DNA from: Pleurodeles waltl
Lineage: Eukaryota > Chordata > Amphibia > Caudata > Salamandridae
DNA length: 64,000 bases
NCBI RefSeq assembly: GCF_031143425.1
Contig: NC_090445.1
Location: 1,577,750,049 to 1,577,814,048 of the forward strand
Direction: 5' to 3'
Part shown: one piece after another, positions 48,601 to 61,430 of the stretch
Layout of the letters: each line of letters opens with the position of its first letter
Position numbering within the stretch: position 1 is the stretch's first letter
Program-made: the position numbers and the translations under genes
The notes under the pieces: model-generated
The model's input: the letters and a program-made list of their open reading frames with translations, nothing else
Database searches by the model: none
What the model was told of the DNA's origin: nothing

Positions 48601-50640
48601 ACTTAAATCGTTATCTCATCAGTGAAATGGCTATTACATAGAAAATGTGGCATGGCCACCTTCCTCTTCTTGTAGTCTTTTTTTTAATTTCTAACAGTTG
48701 CCTACTTATTCACAGTTAGCAATGCTTGGTACATTGCAATAGCGATGCCATTGCCATTATTTCCTTTTGTTGTCAGTTACGTTGACATAACGTTGCAATG
48801 GCATCCTCACATCCAAAGTGGTCAATGTTTCCATTTACAGTTTTGAAACATACACCTTCAAAGGAATATCCCCATCCACAAAGAAATGTATGAGTACCTT
48901 TGTCAAAGGCTTCGGGTGCTGTCCAAACAAAAGACTCTGCTAATGAATTAATATCACCTTAATGTTAGAAAATGTAATACATATTTGAATAACAGCAGAA
49001 TCTGTAGCCCAATAACCTGTTGCAGGATATATGCAGAGTAGTAAACTGCTACTCAAAACATACAATTATTAACAGAGTCTATTTTGATGCTATATAATAG
49101 CGCAGGTGGAGCAACCTGTTTTAGAACATTTTAGAACATCCTTCTAGAGTCTGCTAATCATTTTATTCAACAACACATCCATGCTGAAAAAAAGCATTAT
49201 TGCCATGCAAAACTAAACAGAATGGTCAACATTCAGATGACGTAGTCTTAGACAGAAAATTATTTCTCAAAACTCAAATGTTTTTCTACAAAGGTGTGTT
49301 AAAAGCAACATTATATGAATATATAACTAAACTAATGGTCATCTGGGGTTTCACATTCTCCAATACGATTTCTCGTCCAGTCTCCAGGGAAGGATGATGC
49401 AAAGCATGTGAACCGGTAACAGACATCAAGCTGCAAAACAGTTCCTGCTTAAGATATTGCTTCCTGACACTGGTAAATAGAACTCGCATGAGAAGCAAGG
49501 TTTACTGTCTACTGTTCACAATCTGTTGTCAGAGTTTGACTTCGGACAATTTACTGTGATGAGCAAATTCTGCCAATTCACAAAAATCCCCATGTATATC
49601 TGATGGAAGGTATAAACACAGCTGAGGCCCAAGTCATGAAATCCATATTTGTGTTTCCTTCTGGAAGCAAGGATTCCCCCAAAGGACGCTGACCCCTGCA
49701 GCAAATAAACTAGGCATATGATGCAAGCCATGGTCAGTGTGAACCAAAAACTCGGATACATCATACATGACCTCTGTGGAGATACTCATGTCCTTGGTTT
49801 TACTAGTCTGTCAATTTCCTGAACTGGAAAGTTTGGTCCTCTGCCCTCAAAACACATCCTTTTGTAAACTTCTAACTAGATGCTTGCAACCTTGGCACCT
49901 ACCTAAGGCAAAATAATTGGGGGACTCTAACACTTAACAGGACGATACATGATAAAAATTATAGACCGTTTTACAAATCAGGGTGCACAGTCTTTGTTGG
50001 GAGGATGAATGAAGTCCCAAATTTAGTCACAAATGCACAAACCTCAAAAATACATGCACACACACACAAACACCCACATCCATTCATGCAACCAGTAATT
50101 TTGCAAGAATCAATATGTTCTTGTTGATTATATATGTATATAATAAATATGTTTATAAAATAGACACAAAGGTCATTTTAGCCTTTGATGAAACAGAGCT
50201 ATATTTAGTTTTTAGCAATCCTTCCGTATTTCAAAGTGCTGAGAGATGTGTGTCTGTACCTAATGCTGCAAAAGCAGGCATTGTGGTCCCTTGTGCTTTC
50301 TGTATCCTGTGGTCATTATTAAGCACTATGCTTTTATTTTATATTTCGTAGTGTGATGTTTTAGTTTTGTTTTGCTTTTTTCCCACACTGGATTTTAAAG
50401 AAACCTTGCTAGAAATGAATGTCTTAGGTCATATATTGGTTATTGTAAAGTTTAAACATGAGGGTTCTGCTGTGACTTGTAAATGGTTGGTGGTGAGGGG
50501 TTGTACTGGATGGGGTGTTAGCTGTACTGTACTACTGTCACTCTGTGGATGAATAATCTCTGACATTGTAGCCAAAATGGACTGACGTGCAATGATGCCT
50601 GTATGGTAGCCCAATAAATATGAGATTTGGATAAAAGTGC
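45670..50640 (+). other. ddr2: Probable ddr2 3' UTR and downstream unique sequence
   Basis: Some 5 kb after the stop contain no recognisable transposon, are A/T-rich and have no further kinase or other coding motif. A GT-rich stretch lies near 46128-46150 and a CA microsatellite near 50057-50080. The region is a plausible long 3' UTR, but where the mRNA ends cannot be told from sequence alone. Confidence 0.45.
50613..50618 (+). promoter_or_regulatory. ddr2: Candidate poly(A) signal AATAAA
   Basis: AATAAA with a T/G-rich stretch about 20-40 bases downstream (GTGCTTGTTTAG and beyond) is the best-placed cleavage signal. Another AATAAA at about 50142 is an alternative with weaker downstream context. 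Confidence 0.4.
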
Positions 50641-50929
50641 TTGTTTAGACTCGGCTATGTGGCTTCCCTAGTCTTGTTTCTCAACTCTGCAGAGGGAACA
50701 ATTCAGGATGGTGTTTGAATTCACTTATTTGAGTGGTGCATAAAAAAATAAATGAGTCAAGTAGAATACATTTTAGTAAGCTTTGTTCTGATAGTTTAAA
50801 GTGACATACTTTTTCGTAAAATACAAAAAGTGAAAATACGGACATCTGGTCTTCATCTTCTGCCTTTCTAAGTTTCGAGGATAAAGTTCCAACACATTTA
50901 AACTCTTATTCTAGTACTGGTGTTTTTAA

Positions 50930-51320
50930 CACCATGGCAATGAGCCATTATCTTTTTGCAGTCAATCCCAGTTTTCCATTATCTTTTCACTCTAAGCCTA
51001 GGTGTTACATTATCTTTCTCCTCTGTGTCCTTCGATACAATTGTATGTATCCCCTAGATCTAGGAGATTCGTCTTTCACCTCTAGGTTTCCAGGTTTCAT
51101 TGTCTTTCATCTCTAGATCAGTGTGTCCTGTTTTCTTCTAACTCCAGGTCTCTGTCTTATACTATCCTTCACCTGTATGTGTCAGTGTTTAATCTTTAGG
51201 TCTGTTCTGTTGTCCTGTTTCTATAGGACTGCCTCTTCCGTTTGAGTCCATCTTTCTCACAGATCTACGCCAGTTGACTTCACTCGTTCCCTTCATTGTC
51301 CACGTCCTCACAATATTTCA
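50930..51320. repeat. Degenerate pyrimidine-rich tandem repeat, unit about 30 bp
   Basis: Variants of a unit around (C/T)ATT(A/G)TCTTTC(A/T)(C/T)CTCTA--TC recur about ten times, each with many changes. No coding or transposon signal. Confidence 0.4.
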
Positions 51321-51763
51321 ACGCTGTCTCATTTATTTATTTAAACAATAAGGGGTTCACTTCACGTCAATAAATATGTATTCAGTTTTGTATTAAAACC
51401 ATATGGCTTAAAACAATCAATAATAGAAAAGTACTGAGTAAAAGAATAAATGCACAGCTAGAACTCTTGAAACATCTTATAGACGTAGCTCCCTTTAAAA
51501 AATGAATGTTTGTGGAACACATGGAAACATCGAGAAGTGTTTGCAGATAGTCAAAGCAGGTCTGTATTGAAAAGAAAATATTTTTTTAAGGCACTGTAAC
51601 AAATACTGACTGCATATCTGACCATAAAAATGACAAAAAACAAGGTCCAACGTAGAGTGGGTGGAGACACTATCGTAAGGACATGTAAAGAATACATTGG
51701 GTTGATCCCATCCCTTCGGAAAACTTATGAGGAATTTTTGTCTTAAACACCTCTACAAAACTA

Positions 51764-52327
51764 CGGGCCTCATTATGAGTTTGGTGGTCCAAGGACCACC
51801 AGACTTGTGGTGACAGTCCGACCACTGCACACCAGGCGGTCCAACCACCACATCACAACCCTGGCAGTCGGACCGCCAGGGAATCACCGTCACCACCAGA
51901 AACGTGGTCCCCGACGGGTTGACGGCGGTCTGAGTTGTGCTTAGTCATGGCGGCACTGAACTCCATCGCCGTGCTGATGACAGCACAGCTTTTTGACAGC
52001 CTTTCCACGGTGGGCGTTCCACCATGGAAAGGCTGGCGTTAAGCCAGTGCAGAGGGCCACAGGGGGCCCCTGCACTGCCCATACACATGGCATGGGCAGT
52101 GCAGGGTTCCTCCTGCCCACTGCGCATTCCGAGGGTGCTTTAGTGCTACAGCATTGGCCCCGGCTACCGTAGCACTGTTCTTGCCAGGCTGACCGGCGGG
52201 AATGTCGTAATACAATGTTCCTACCTGTGAGCCTGGTGGGAACATTGTAATATGACTGAAGGGACACCGCCGGCGTGATGTGGCACTGTCCCCACAGTGA
52301 TGGGACCGTCAATATTGTGATGAGCCC
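51764..52327. mobile_element. Harbinger-like non-autonomous element, 564 bp
   Basis: The left end CGGGCCTCATTATGAGTTTG and the right end, read inward, GGGCTCATCACAATATTGAC, are imperfect inverted ends flanked by CTA at 51761-51763 and 52328-52330. The inside is GC-rich and built from short palindromes. Ends and 3-bp duplication suggest a PIF/Harbinger-type non-autonomous element related in style to that at 7118. Open frames inside lack any transposase motif. Confidence 0.6.
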
Positions 52328-52611
52328 CTATTTGTCTAGAATTATGGATGAGCATAAAATATGGCTCAATAGTTGAAACAGATTTCAAAATTAAATTGAT
52401 CCTAACTTTGATTTATGTAACTCTCTTTTACAGTGCTTATGGTTCAAGAACATCAATTGAGTCCATAATGCACCATATTTTTTAATAGCAGAAGGGTTTG
52501 TAAACAAATTCTCTGGAGACTAGAATTTTTTTAAATAAATAAATAGCCTGGGGACACGCAGTGTCCCATCTAGAGACAGCCAGTCTTCTAGGACTATTCT
52601 GATAAATACCA

Positions 52612-52722
52612 GTTCGATGGCATCTGTCGCTGTAGATACGCATGTTCTGCAATAGCTCGCCATCTGGTGTTGGGCCGGAGTGTTACAAGTTGTTTTTCTT
52701 CGAAGAAGTCTTTCGAGTCACG
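52612..52722 (+). repeat. DIRS family A left-terminus fragment
   Basis: Starts GTTCGATGGCATCTGTCGCT, the same left terminus as copy A2 at 59031, and continues through CGCCATCTGGTGTTGGGC to CTTCGAAGAAGTCTTTCG, where A2 has CTTCGAAGAAGTCTTTTCG. It ends where the leader would begin. No gag or RT follows, so only the left repeat is kept. It independently confirms the left end of the family. Confidence 0.8.
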
Positions 52723-53099
52723 ATTTCTACCTTAATCCAGACAGAAATACTCAGGATCAGCAGTCAGAGCTGAATGATATCCCTTCGATAGCTTTGTCCA
52801 TGACTCCTCATGAGACATATATTTGGGAACAAGTGTGAGGAACTACCAGATGTTGTCAGAGAATTGTTTTTCAAATTGCAAATAAGAAACACTTATATAC
52901 CCTTCCAATACCCCACTCTATAACAGGCTATGGATAAACATATTTCTCTGCAGATTCTCAGCATTGTTGATAAGGCTTTAAACCTTATTTAAATTAGCTT
53001 AAAAAAAACAGCCCCAGTCGACTGCACAAACTGTTGTCTTCTTACAGAAAGATAAGTATGTCTTTTATTTTGAATATCAAACATAGATCTCAAATAAGA

Positions 53100-53570
53100 T
53101 AATGCATTAAACTTACTAATAACTTTCTTACTGAGTCTTTATGATCTAGTTTTAGGACAATTCAGTACCATGGTAGATGTTTTAGTAAAATTGGGGTAAC
53201 GTTCCACCAGGTCCATAAAAGTAACAATGGTTTCCAAAAGCATCTTGAGTGTATTTGCAGCTCTAGCTAGGAGGACCGCGTCATCAGCATAAAGCAACAC
53301 AGTGATAGGGAGTGAACCTACTATGAGCATATCCTTACTGTGACTGGCCAAAAAGGAGCTGGACCATTAAGATATAAAATAAAGGGAAAGGTGCTAGAAA
53401 GCAGCCATTGCCAGACTCCCCTGCCTAAATTAAAATGATCTGAGTATTCACCCTATGGCCCATATCGCTCCTTGCTGTAATATCCCTATATACCTGACAT
53501 AAAATGTTAACAATGGATTCATCTATGCCCATAATTTCAACCTCTTAGTTCTCGCAGCATTTAATTTATT
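53100..53570 (-). mobile_element. LINE reverse transcriptase fragment
   Basis: The minus strand reads ITVLLYADDAVLLARAANTL at about 53300-53240, the YADD catalytic box of a LINE RT, then TMVLNCPKTRS. Upstream on the same strand (53560-53370) traces of the preceding motif (LAPFPLF-like) are visible. This YADDAVLLA form differs from the L2/CR1 copies in this window, so it belongs to another LINE clade that I cannot name. Confidence 0.65.
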
Positions 53571-54950
53571 AGTAAGGATGGGGGGGTCATAATTCGGAGG
53601 GGTTATGTTTGTTTAACAAAAAAAATACAGTAGTAAAGTTGTTAGCAATATTGCTTAGCCCTGCACATTACGGGTCATAGAGATCCCCACCTGCCCTGAC
53701 AACATTTCTGTATTGAGAAGGGAGGTACCTATGCAGTGGATCCCTTCAGAGCATTGAATATTTGCTGAGTGTGTCTTATATTTTAAGCACCCACACAGTA
53801 AACCTTTTTATATTGAGGAAATAAACTCCAAAAGAGGGAATTTGCTTTTTCAGTACAAAAACAAATGGCCAGGGGTGCATGGAATTTTCTTTCTGTGTAT
53901 GGGGGTCATTCTGCATTTTCCGTACTTATTTCCAGCATCATTTGCATGGCGGATAATGGCATGGAAAGTGGTCAACCAGCCCTCAACAGGGATGGGCAAC
54001 TGTCATTGTGACCTGGTGTCTTTTTGGCATATGGATACCAGGTCAGAAGTTTAGCAGGGAAGAGACAGTAGATGCTCTGCCTGTGTTAAAATAGCACTAC
54101 CCCGACTGTAATGGAGCCTGAGAACCACAAGTTTGGCGGAGCTTTCCCTCCAATCACTTCCTCCCAACCCTGGAAGAAGTTTTATTTTTGCCCACATCAG
54201 GAGGAAATTGACAACCTTTCTCATTATGGGAAAAGATTAGAGAAGAGCTGGTGAAAACCTCTAAAACATGCAAGTTAGTAGGTTTGTACAGACACGAAAG
54301 GGCAATCCAAACTTTGAATTATTGCTTACCCCAATCTCTAGCCCTGGTATGTAGATCTGCTAAAAAGTGCAAAATAAGGGAATTGCTAGGAATCAAACCC
54401 TACAACGTATGAGCCCTGGCATAATCAGAGAGACTACTACCGAGCTCTTCTATAATGAGATTGCTGCAGAATTTGTTGTCACACTACATGGCACCAACAG
54501 GACAAGTAGATGTATGACTGAGCGGTGTGTGTCAGTCTGTTCTCCAAATAGTGGACCCCATCTAGACCCAATCTGTCTCCCATGGGAGCCCTACTCACAG
54601 GAGTGACTCAGGTGCCACCCCAGTGCTCCTGCTTTGGCAAACTCTAAATGAGGCCCTAAATCTCAGAGATTTATTGGATGTATTGTTATTCACTTCAAGG
54701 TGTATGTGGAATTATATGAAACATGAATCTGCAGTATATTATGCCTAGAGTTTCACATATTCAGTTTCTATTGTGAATCATTATGGGGCATTTTCAAAAC
54801 AAATATTCAGTGGTTATCAATGTTTATACTTTTTTGTGCCATATAAAATCATACGAGGTGTGTTACTTCATATTTATATATTCAGTTCTGTTTGTTGTTT
54901 TATATTCTTGAATACTGTTTCTAACCAAATTTGACTTGAACGTCTCACAT
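53571..54950. other. Intergenic sequence with a possible MITE end
   Basis: Near 54635-54652 the sequence CAAACTCTAAATGAGGCCC followed by TAA looks like a right end of a Harbinger-like MITE (compare the 7118 element), but no matching left end was found. Otherwise nothing recognised. Confidence 0.3.
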
Positions 54951-55960
54951 TGGGCTCCGTGGTACAGCCCAGGCCTGTTTCCCCTTGTTTCTGTCTGATC
55001 GTCATCAATCTACTCATCTTCTCATCTCTCCTCTCTGATCTTCCTTCAAACCTTGTTTTGTGTGGCATTCCACAGGGTTCTGATTTTAGCCTTACCCTTT
55101 TCATTAACTGACAACTCCTCTGGCAACAGTCATGGCCTCTCTTAGTTCTCGTATGCAGATGAAACTTAGATCATTCTGGTGGTCAAAGAAACTTGACGGT
55201 TCACAATTCCACTTCAAACTCTACGTGCGTGGTTGCCAAGTGTATGTAACATAATTCACTCAAACATAACAGTGACAAAACATTAGCTCCTATTCTTGGA
55301 GGTCTCATAACTTGTGGCACTCTTCCTGATAGTCATGGGGATTCTGTCCTGTACCCACGCCTGTGGCTGAAACCTGTAAACTTGAGATACATTTTTATAC
55401 CTTCCTACACTTTTCTAACATCACAAACGTTATATCATCATGATTTTTCTGCCTAACTCCTGTGAATTATTCTTCCTTTTCTCCTGATTGACTATCGAAA
55501 AAAATGTTGTGCAAGCAATTGTCCTATTGCCTCTAATTTATTGCAATGTACTGTTCTAGCCCTTTCAGTACACCTCATCCACGGACTTCAAATAGTGCAG
55601 AATTAAGCTGCTCACCTAATTCTTTCTCTCATGGCCTGTGCATTTAAGTCTTGAAACACATGATCCGTGCATTGGCTCATGATGGCCAAATGGCCTATCA
55701 TTAAGGTGCTGTGCCTCTACCATAGAACCTTTTGGTATCTGCAAACACTTGGAGATATTTCATAGATCTACTACCTTCAAGGACACAGGCAAAATATGCA
55801 TTCCTAAAAATATAGGGAGCACACATGAGGGGAAACAACAGTGTCAGGCAGTGGGCTCTACAAGTAGGTCCACCTCTTCACACTGTACACTGGAACTAAC
55901 GACTGCATTGTTAACATGTATCAAACAAGCATATATGATGGGGTGGTATAGATAGTCTAA
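54950..55960 (+). mobile_element. L2/CR1-type LINE RT fragment, decayed
   Basis: A GIPQGS-like motif near 55067-55084 (RT motif before the YADD box) and SYADET near 55146 are followed by the typical C-terminal order, with a recognisable FKVLCLY-like stretch near 55700-55720. Stops in every frame. An A/T-rich 200 bp precede it. Confidence 0.5.
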
Positions 55961-57300
55961 CTGCAACATCAATGTGTTTTCTGAACAAGCAGAGTAGTAC
56001 AAATTCACAAAAACTCTCCACAATATCAGACATGGGTCACTGGGAAGTCAACAGAGGTATATGTAATAGCAAAAGGTGTGCCAAGCGATAACCCCAACAC
56101 AGAAGACACTCTCAGTTGGGACAACAAGCCATTGAAGAGTATGATTTAGATCAAGAAGTTCATGACCTGATATTGCAAAAATGAAATTTTGCTCCCATCA
56201 TTTTATTTCTTACCAGAGAAAACAAAAATGGCTAGATTAAGCATCCTGGTTCCATCAACAACTATCAAAGGGAAGTGGTATGTTGATGGGTATGGAACAT
56301 TTTTTATGTGTTTCCTCTAGAAGACTGTTTCCACTGGGGTCAGAAAGTGCAAACAGTTACACAAATGGCAATAACACGTAAAGTACAATGTTTGTGACGC
56401 AGCTGATGTTCTCAGTGTTTAAGAGTACGTCTACTGTAGTAGAACTTGCTGACATGACTCGATTCACTGATCATAAAGGAGGAGCCTCTGTGGTACCCAA
56501 ACTCCAAGTTAACAAATCTGGCAGCATAGCTTCGGAAGTCTATGTATTTGGATATTTCGACCTACATTAGCAAGAAACTTGAGTTCGTAGAGAGGCCAGG
56601 AGATCGACAAGCAGAAAATGTTGTGGAACTTACTGGAAACGATTGGCTCCTTGTTGTATGTGAACACCTGAAGCACCCTGTACCACTATAGTCCAGGATG
56701 TATTGCAATATTTGCTATATTTAGTAGACACAAAGCTAAGCTAACCATCACTCAAGGTACATCTTGCTTCCCTAACTGCTTAAGCGAAGAGACTATAGTG
56801 GTCTTTGGTATTTAGCACATCAGTGCTAAATGCTTTTTAGGGGATGTCAAGCAAATTATTTCATTGCACAACACCATCTCCTGCTTGAGATCTGAATTTT
56901 GTACTCTCTAATCTGTGATCACGATTAGAACCATTGCACAAGATACACCGAAGGAACTGACACTCAAGAAGCATTCTTAATTGCTGCTATTTTACCTAAA
57001 ATCTAAATGAGAATGGTGTTTGGGTGATATTTGTTGAAGTATGCATGCTCGTCCTTGCGGAGTTTGTAAGTTATAGTCATTGATAGTCAAAAAATCATTC
57101 TTGCAGACACACAATTACAGGACTACATGGGGGAGTCATTATACATTTACCAAAGGTTGTGTCTATTCTCTATGTAAATCAAACTGCAAACAACAGGCAG
57201 AAAGCTTTAGATGAACGGTCTCCCATTGCCTATTAGTGCAGAGACTGCATGAAAATGGCCTACATTCGAAAGCATTGCAGTGGTTTGGACCTTTCTTAAA
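55961..57300. other. Intergenic sequence, nothing recognised
   Basis: No exon, RNA gene, RT motif or transposon end recognised. Confidence 0.3.
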
Positions 57301-58357
57301 TAACATCTGTAAGTTCAACTGTCTCCTTTTAGGTCCAACCCTCAAATGTCCAAATTTGGGGTCCCACAGGGTTCTTCACTGAACCCCACCCTGTTTAATA
57401 CCTATATGCCCACCTCAGTGGATATTGTCTGGACTTGCGGTTTTGAGATCCTCTCCTTTGGTGATGATACTCAGTTCATCATCTCCATAGGCAGGAGACA
57501 TAAAGCAACACAACACAAAGTTATTGGCTGCCTCTCAGAAATTTTCACATGGCTGCAGTCTCATTGTTTGAAGCTTAACACTGAGAAAACAGAGATATTG
57601 CTCTTCAGTGGAGCGTGAAAAATATGGAACGACTCCTGGTGCCCATCTCTTCTAGGCCCGCCCCAAAACCAAAGAGGGCAGGCAAGAATCTCTGCTTTCT
57701 AATAGATGACGCTCTCTCTATGCAAGACCAGGTAAATGCAACTTGTAGTAAATGCTTTGGTCTTCGCTGTTTGCTGTGCAAACTTTGCCACTGGATCCTG
57801 TTAGCATGTTGCAGGACAGTCATTCAAGTATTAATTGTGAGTAGGCTGGACTACTCTATACCTAGGATCGGCAAACTACCTATTCACCTATCTGCAATCT
57901 ATTCAGAATATCGCAGCTAGACTTATTTGAAAAGTATGTGAAGCAGCTCTGCCTCCGCTTGCTTGAATTCTCTCCATCGGCTACCAGTACGCAAGAGGGC
58001 CAAATTCAAGCTTCCATGTCATGTTCACAGGGCACCATGTGACACTGGGCCTGCCATGCTACATGATTGAGTGGCCTTTTTACAAGCCTTCACGGGCACT
58101 TCAATCTGCAAACCTAGTTATGGTGAAGGCCAAGAATGAGTCAACGCTCCTTTAACCATTTAGCAGCTACCCATTGGAATTCTTTGCCTCTTGGTCTCCG
58201 CCTTACGCCAGACCTTACTTTTTGCAAGAGGCTAAAAACGTAGTTATTTTCTCTATAATGGTTCTCTGAGCAAGGTGCCCTGTAATCTTTTGATCCAGTG
58301 TTGGGAAATCCATTTGGGGATGATTGTAGCGCTATACAAACACAGTAAAATAAAAAA
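57300..58357 (+). mobile_element. L2/CR1-type LINE 3' part, moderately preserved
   Basis: RT reads FGVPQGSSLNPTLFNTYM at 57352, FEILSFGDDTQFIISIG near 57440 (YADD box changed to FGDD), then HCLKLNTEKTEILLFSGA ending at 57618. The following frame has NLCFLIDDALSMQDQVN (57690) and VSRLDYS. The 3' end at 58325-58357 shows GCGCTATACAAACACAG followed by an A-rich tail, as in L2-type LINEs. It is 5'-truncated and broken by frameshifts, but younger-looking than the copies at 0.25-5.2 kb. Confidence 0.75.
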
Positions 58358-59030
58358 ATTGGTGTTCAGGTAAAAACGTTTTAAGATGTGATCAGCTCGT
58401 TCAAGTTTTTGCAACAGAGTGGCGATCCTAGTAGAGCTCTTACCTTGATCCTCATGTTATGAGAATGTAAATGAGTGGAACACTACAAATCTATGGACAA
58501 TGGACTCAATGAATACGAGGATGGTGCCATATAACGGCTCTATTTTCCAAATAATGTCATTATTTCTTATTTATGTCATTATTATTTTTTGTTGCTCTGT
58601 AATGCATTTTTACTTTGCATCTGTCTGTATTTCAGATGCAAATAATTGTTAAGAACTTGCAGAACTCCCCTTGAATTTACAACTTTCAGGGTATCCTGTA
58701 CAGTCTTTCTTTCGTTACCTTCCGAAAACAGACCTTTTTTCATTTTATTTTTTCATATTCTTTAATTGACCTTTTCGATATGGTGACTGTATTCCACGAT
58801 TGTAATACCCCTACTTTATTTTCATCCATTGATGGTTACACTGTTTTTCGGCACGCTGGCCATATAAACAGCTATTCTGGATGTGCGGGTGGGTAGAAAA
58901 TCGCTGCTGTTTTTCACTGGACATATATCGCTGATAGGGTTGGCTGACCTGCTTCTCATCATGTGCCCAGAGTAAGTAACCTTTTTCAAATCTCTGTTCC
59001 ACTTCTTTGTCACTGTATTTATATTTTTAT
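58358..59030. other. Intergenic sequence before DIRS A2
   Basis: Nothing recognised, apart from a 15-bp word near 58973 similar to the outer end of the DIRS A right repeat; this is too short to call. Confidence 0.3.
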
Positions 59031-59145
59031 GTTCGATGGCATGTGTAGCTGCATATACACATGCTGTGCACATCCCGCCATCTGGTGTTGGGCTCGGAGT
59101 GTTACAAGTTGTTTTTCTTCGAAGAAGTCTTTTCGAGTCACGAGA
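59031..59145 (+). repeat. DIRS A2 left terminal repeat
   Basis: Matches the fragment at 52612-52722 in the same orientation and the A1 right end (28430-28510) in reverse, which makes it an inverted terminal repeat. Shared landmarks are CGCCATCTGGTGTTGGGC and TTCTTCGAAGAAGTC. Confidence 0.85.
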
Positions 59146-59428
59146 CCGAGGGACTCCTCCCATTTCGACTCCCTTGTGCATGGGCGTCGACTCCATCTTA
59201 GATTGTTTTTTTTCCGCCATCGGGTTCGGACGTGTTCCTTTTCGCTCCGTGTTTCGGGTCGGAAAGTTAGTTAGAATCTCGGAAAAAACTTCGGTATTGT
59301 TTGCGTTCGGTATCGGGTTAGTTATAACAGATCGACACCGAATTTTGAAGAGCTCCGGTGGCCCTTCGGGGTTTTTTCGATCCCCCGTTGGGGCCTGGTC
59401 GGCCCGGCCACGTGTGACTTCAAGGCTG

Positions 59429-61430
59429 ATGGAACGGACCCCATTCCGCTTCTGTCCAAAATGCCATAACAAGTATCCGTATACGGATCAGCATCTGGTC
59501 TGTAACTTGTGCTTGTCCCCAGAGCACAAGGAAGATACTTGTGAGGCCTGTCGAGCGTTTCGGTCCAGAAAGACGTTAAGAGACCAAAGAGCCAGAAGAC
59601 TGCAGATGGCGTCGACGCCGACAGGACAAGAGATTTTCGAGGAGGAAGAGGAAGCTTTCTCTATCCAAGAGTCGGACTCGGAAGAGCTCGAGGCCGAAGA
59701 AATGCCGAAAACCGTGAGTAAGACGTCGAAACATAAGACTCACGAGAAGTCAACAAAAGCCCAGGGGACGCCAACGCCAACAGGCCATGGCTTAACCCAA
59801 AAAATAGGTGACCGAACCAAGGCACCGAAAAAGGGCACGCTGGTGTCGAAGTCATCCGACTCCGGTCGAGATACCGCCACACAGCAATCTCGGACCCGAG
59901 ACATCGGCTCCGAGAATTTTCGGCACCGAACAAATTCGGCACCGAGAAACTACCACGCCGAAAATTACAAAGCTTTCTTCAGAGCATAAAAAGACGTCCG
60001 AAAAAGTTTCGGTTCAGAAACATCCAGCCTCGGAGCCGAAAACAGGTTCCTATACAGAGGAACAAGGATTGTCCTCCCAAATGCAAAAACATAGATTTGG
60101 AGAGGAACTTCAAGCTGTAGAGCCAGACTACACTCAAAGGAGGCTCCACATTCATCAAGACACAGGGAAGATAACCACTCTTCCCCCAATTAAAATAAAA
60201 AGAAAACTTGCCTTTCAAAAAAAGGACAAGGAGCCACAGGCAAAGGTGGCAAAGAAAACAACTCCACCACCGTCTCCACCACCATCAGTGCACACATCAC
60301 CAGTAGCAACTCCTCCACTGATGCACTCCCCGACTCATACTGCCATGAGTCAAGATGATCCCGATGCATGGGACCTTTACGATGCTCCAGTATCGGACAA
60401 CAGCCCAGACTCGTACCCTGCCAGGCCGTCCCCTCCTGAGGACAGTACATCTTACACACAGGTGATCGCAAGGGCAGCTGCTTTCCATAACGTCACCTTG
60501 CATCCCGAACCAATTGAGGATGACTTTTTGTTTAACACGCTATCCTCCACTCATAGCCAATACCAAAGACTACCTATGCTCCCAGGAATGCTAAAACATT
60601 AAAAACAAATCTTTCAGGATCCTGTTAAAGGCCGAGCCATAACTCCAAGGGTGGAGAAAAAGTACAAGCCACCGCCAACAGATCCTGTTTATATTACAAC
60701 CCAGTTAACACTGGACTCAGTAGTTGTTGGGGCAGCTCGTAAGAGAGCGAACTCTCATACCTCGGGGGACACACCACCTCCAGACAAAGAGAGTCGCAAA
60801 TTTGATGCTGCGGGCAAAAGGGTTGCAGCACAAGCAGCAAACCAATGGCGCATTGCCAATTCACAAGCACTTTTGGCAAGATATGATAGAGCTCACTGGG
60901 ATGAGATGCAACATTTGATAGAACACTTACCCAAGGAGTTCCAAAAAAGAGCACAAGAAGTGGTGGAAGAAGGACAAAGTATCTCTAATAATCAGATACG
61001 GTCTTCAATGGATGCAGCAGATACGGCTGCAAGGACAGTAAATACTGCAATAACAATAAGAAGGCACGCATGGCTGCGAACGTCAGGTTTCAAGCCGGAA
61101 ATTCAACAAGCTGTGCTAAATATGCCATTTAATGAACAGCAGTTGTTTGGGCCGGAAGTCGACACTGCTATTGATAAACTCAAGAAAGACACTGATACAG
61201 CAAAAGCCATGGGGGCACTCTACTCCCTGCAGAGCAGAGGCACATTTCGCAAAACACCTTTTAGGGGAGGGTTTTGAGGACATCCTACAGAAACCACAAT
61301 ATCACAAACAAGGCCCACTTACCAAATCCAATATCAGCGGGGAAGTTTTCGGGGGCAATATAGAGGGGGACAATTCCAAAAAAATAGAGGAAAATTCCAA
61401 AGCCCCAAAAGTCCTCAAAATAAGCAGTGA
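59429..61430 (+). pseudogene. DIRS A2 gag, three lesions
   Basis: From ATG at 59429: MERTPFRFCPKCHNKYPYTD, a CPKCH...CNLCLSPEH...CEACRAF zinc-binding array, KTLRDQRARRL, an acidic region, a lysine-rich middle, a proline-rich segment (about 60260-60330), DDPDAWDLYDAPVSD, then RRHAWLRTSGFKPEIQQAVL near 61061 and an RG-rich tail (RGSFRGQYRGGQFQ) ending at 61430. A frameshift lies between about 59800 and 59990, and in-frame stops sit at 60601-60603 and 61275-61277. These three lesions would need correction for a full protein, so this copy depends on others for gag. The upstream in-frame ATG at 59036 lies in the terminal repeat and is unlikely to be used. Confidence 0.75.

Noticed and set aside
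51941..52312. Overlapping open frames in a GC-rich stretch
   Set aside because: They lie inside the Harbinger-like element, arise from GC-rich palindromes and carry no motif.
53571..54950. CRISPR, prokaryotic operons, tRNA or rRNA genes anywhere in the window
   Set aside because: None of the required repeat or fold patterns was seen; the gene structure is clearly that of a vertebrate.
58972..59030. Possible right end of another DIRS A copy just before A2 (AGTAAGTAACCTTTTT)
   Set aside because: Only about 15 bp resemble the outer right terminus; upstream sequence does not continue the match, and 43 bp separate it from the A2 start.
59036..59428. In-frame extension of the DIRS A2 gag upstream of ATG 59429
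   Set aside because: It runs through the terminal repeat and CG-rich leader, shows no gag similarity to copy A1, and the conserved zinc-binding part starts right at 59429.
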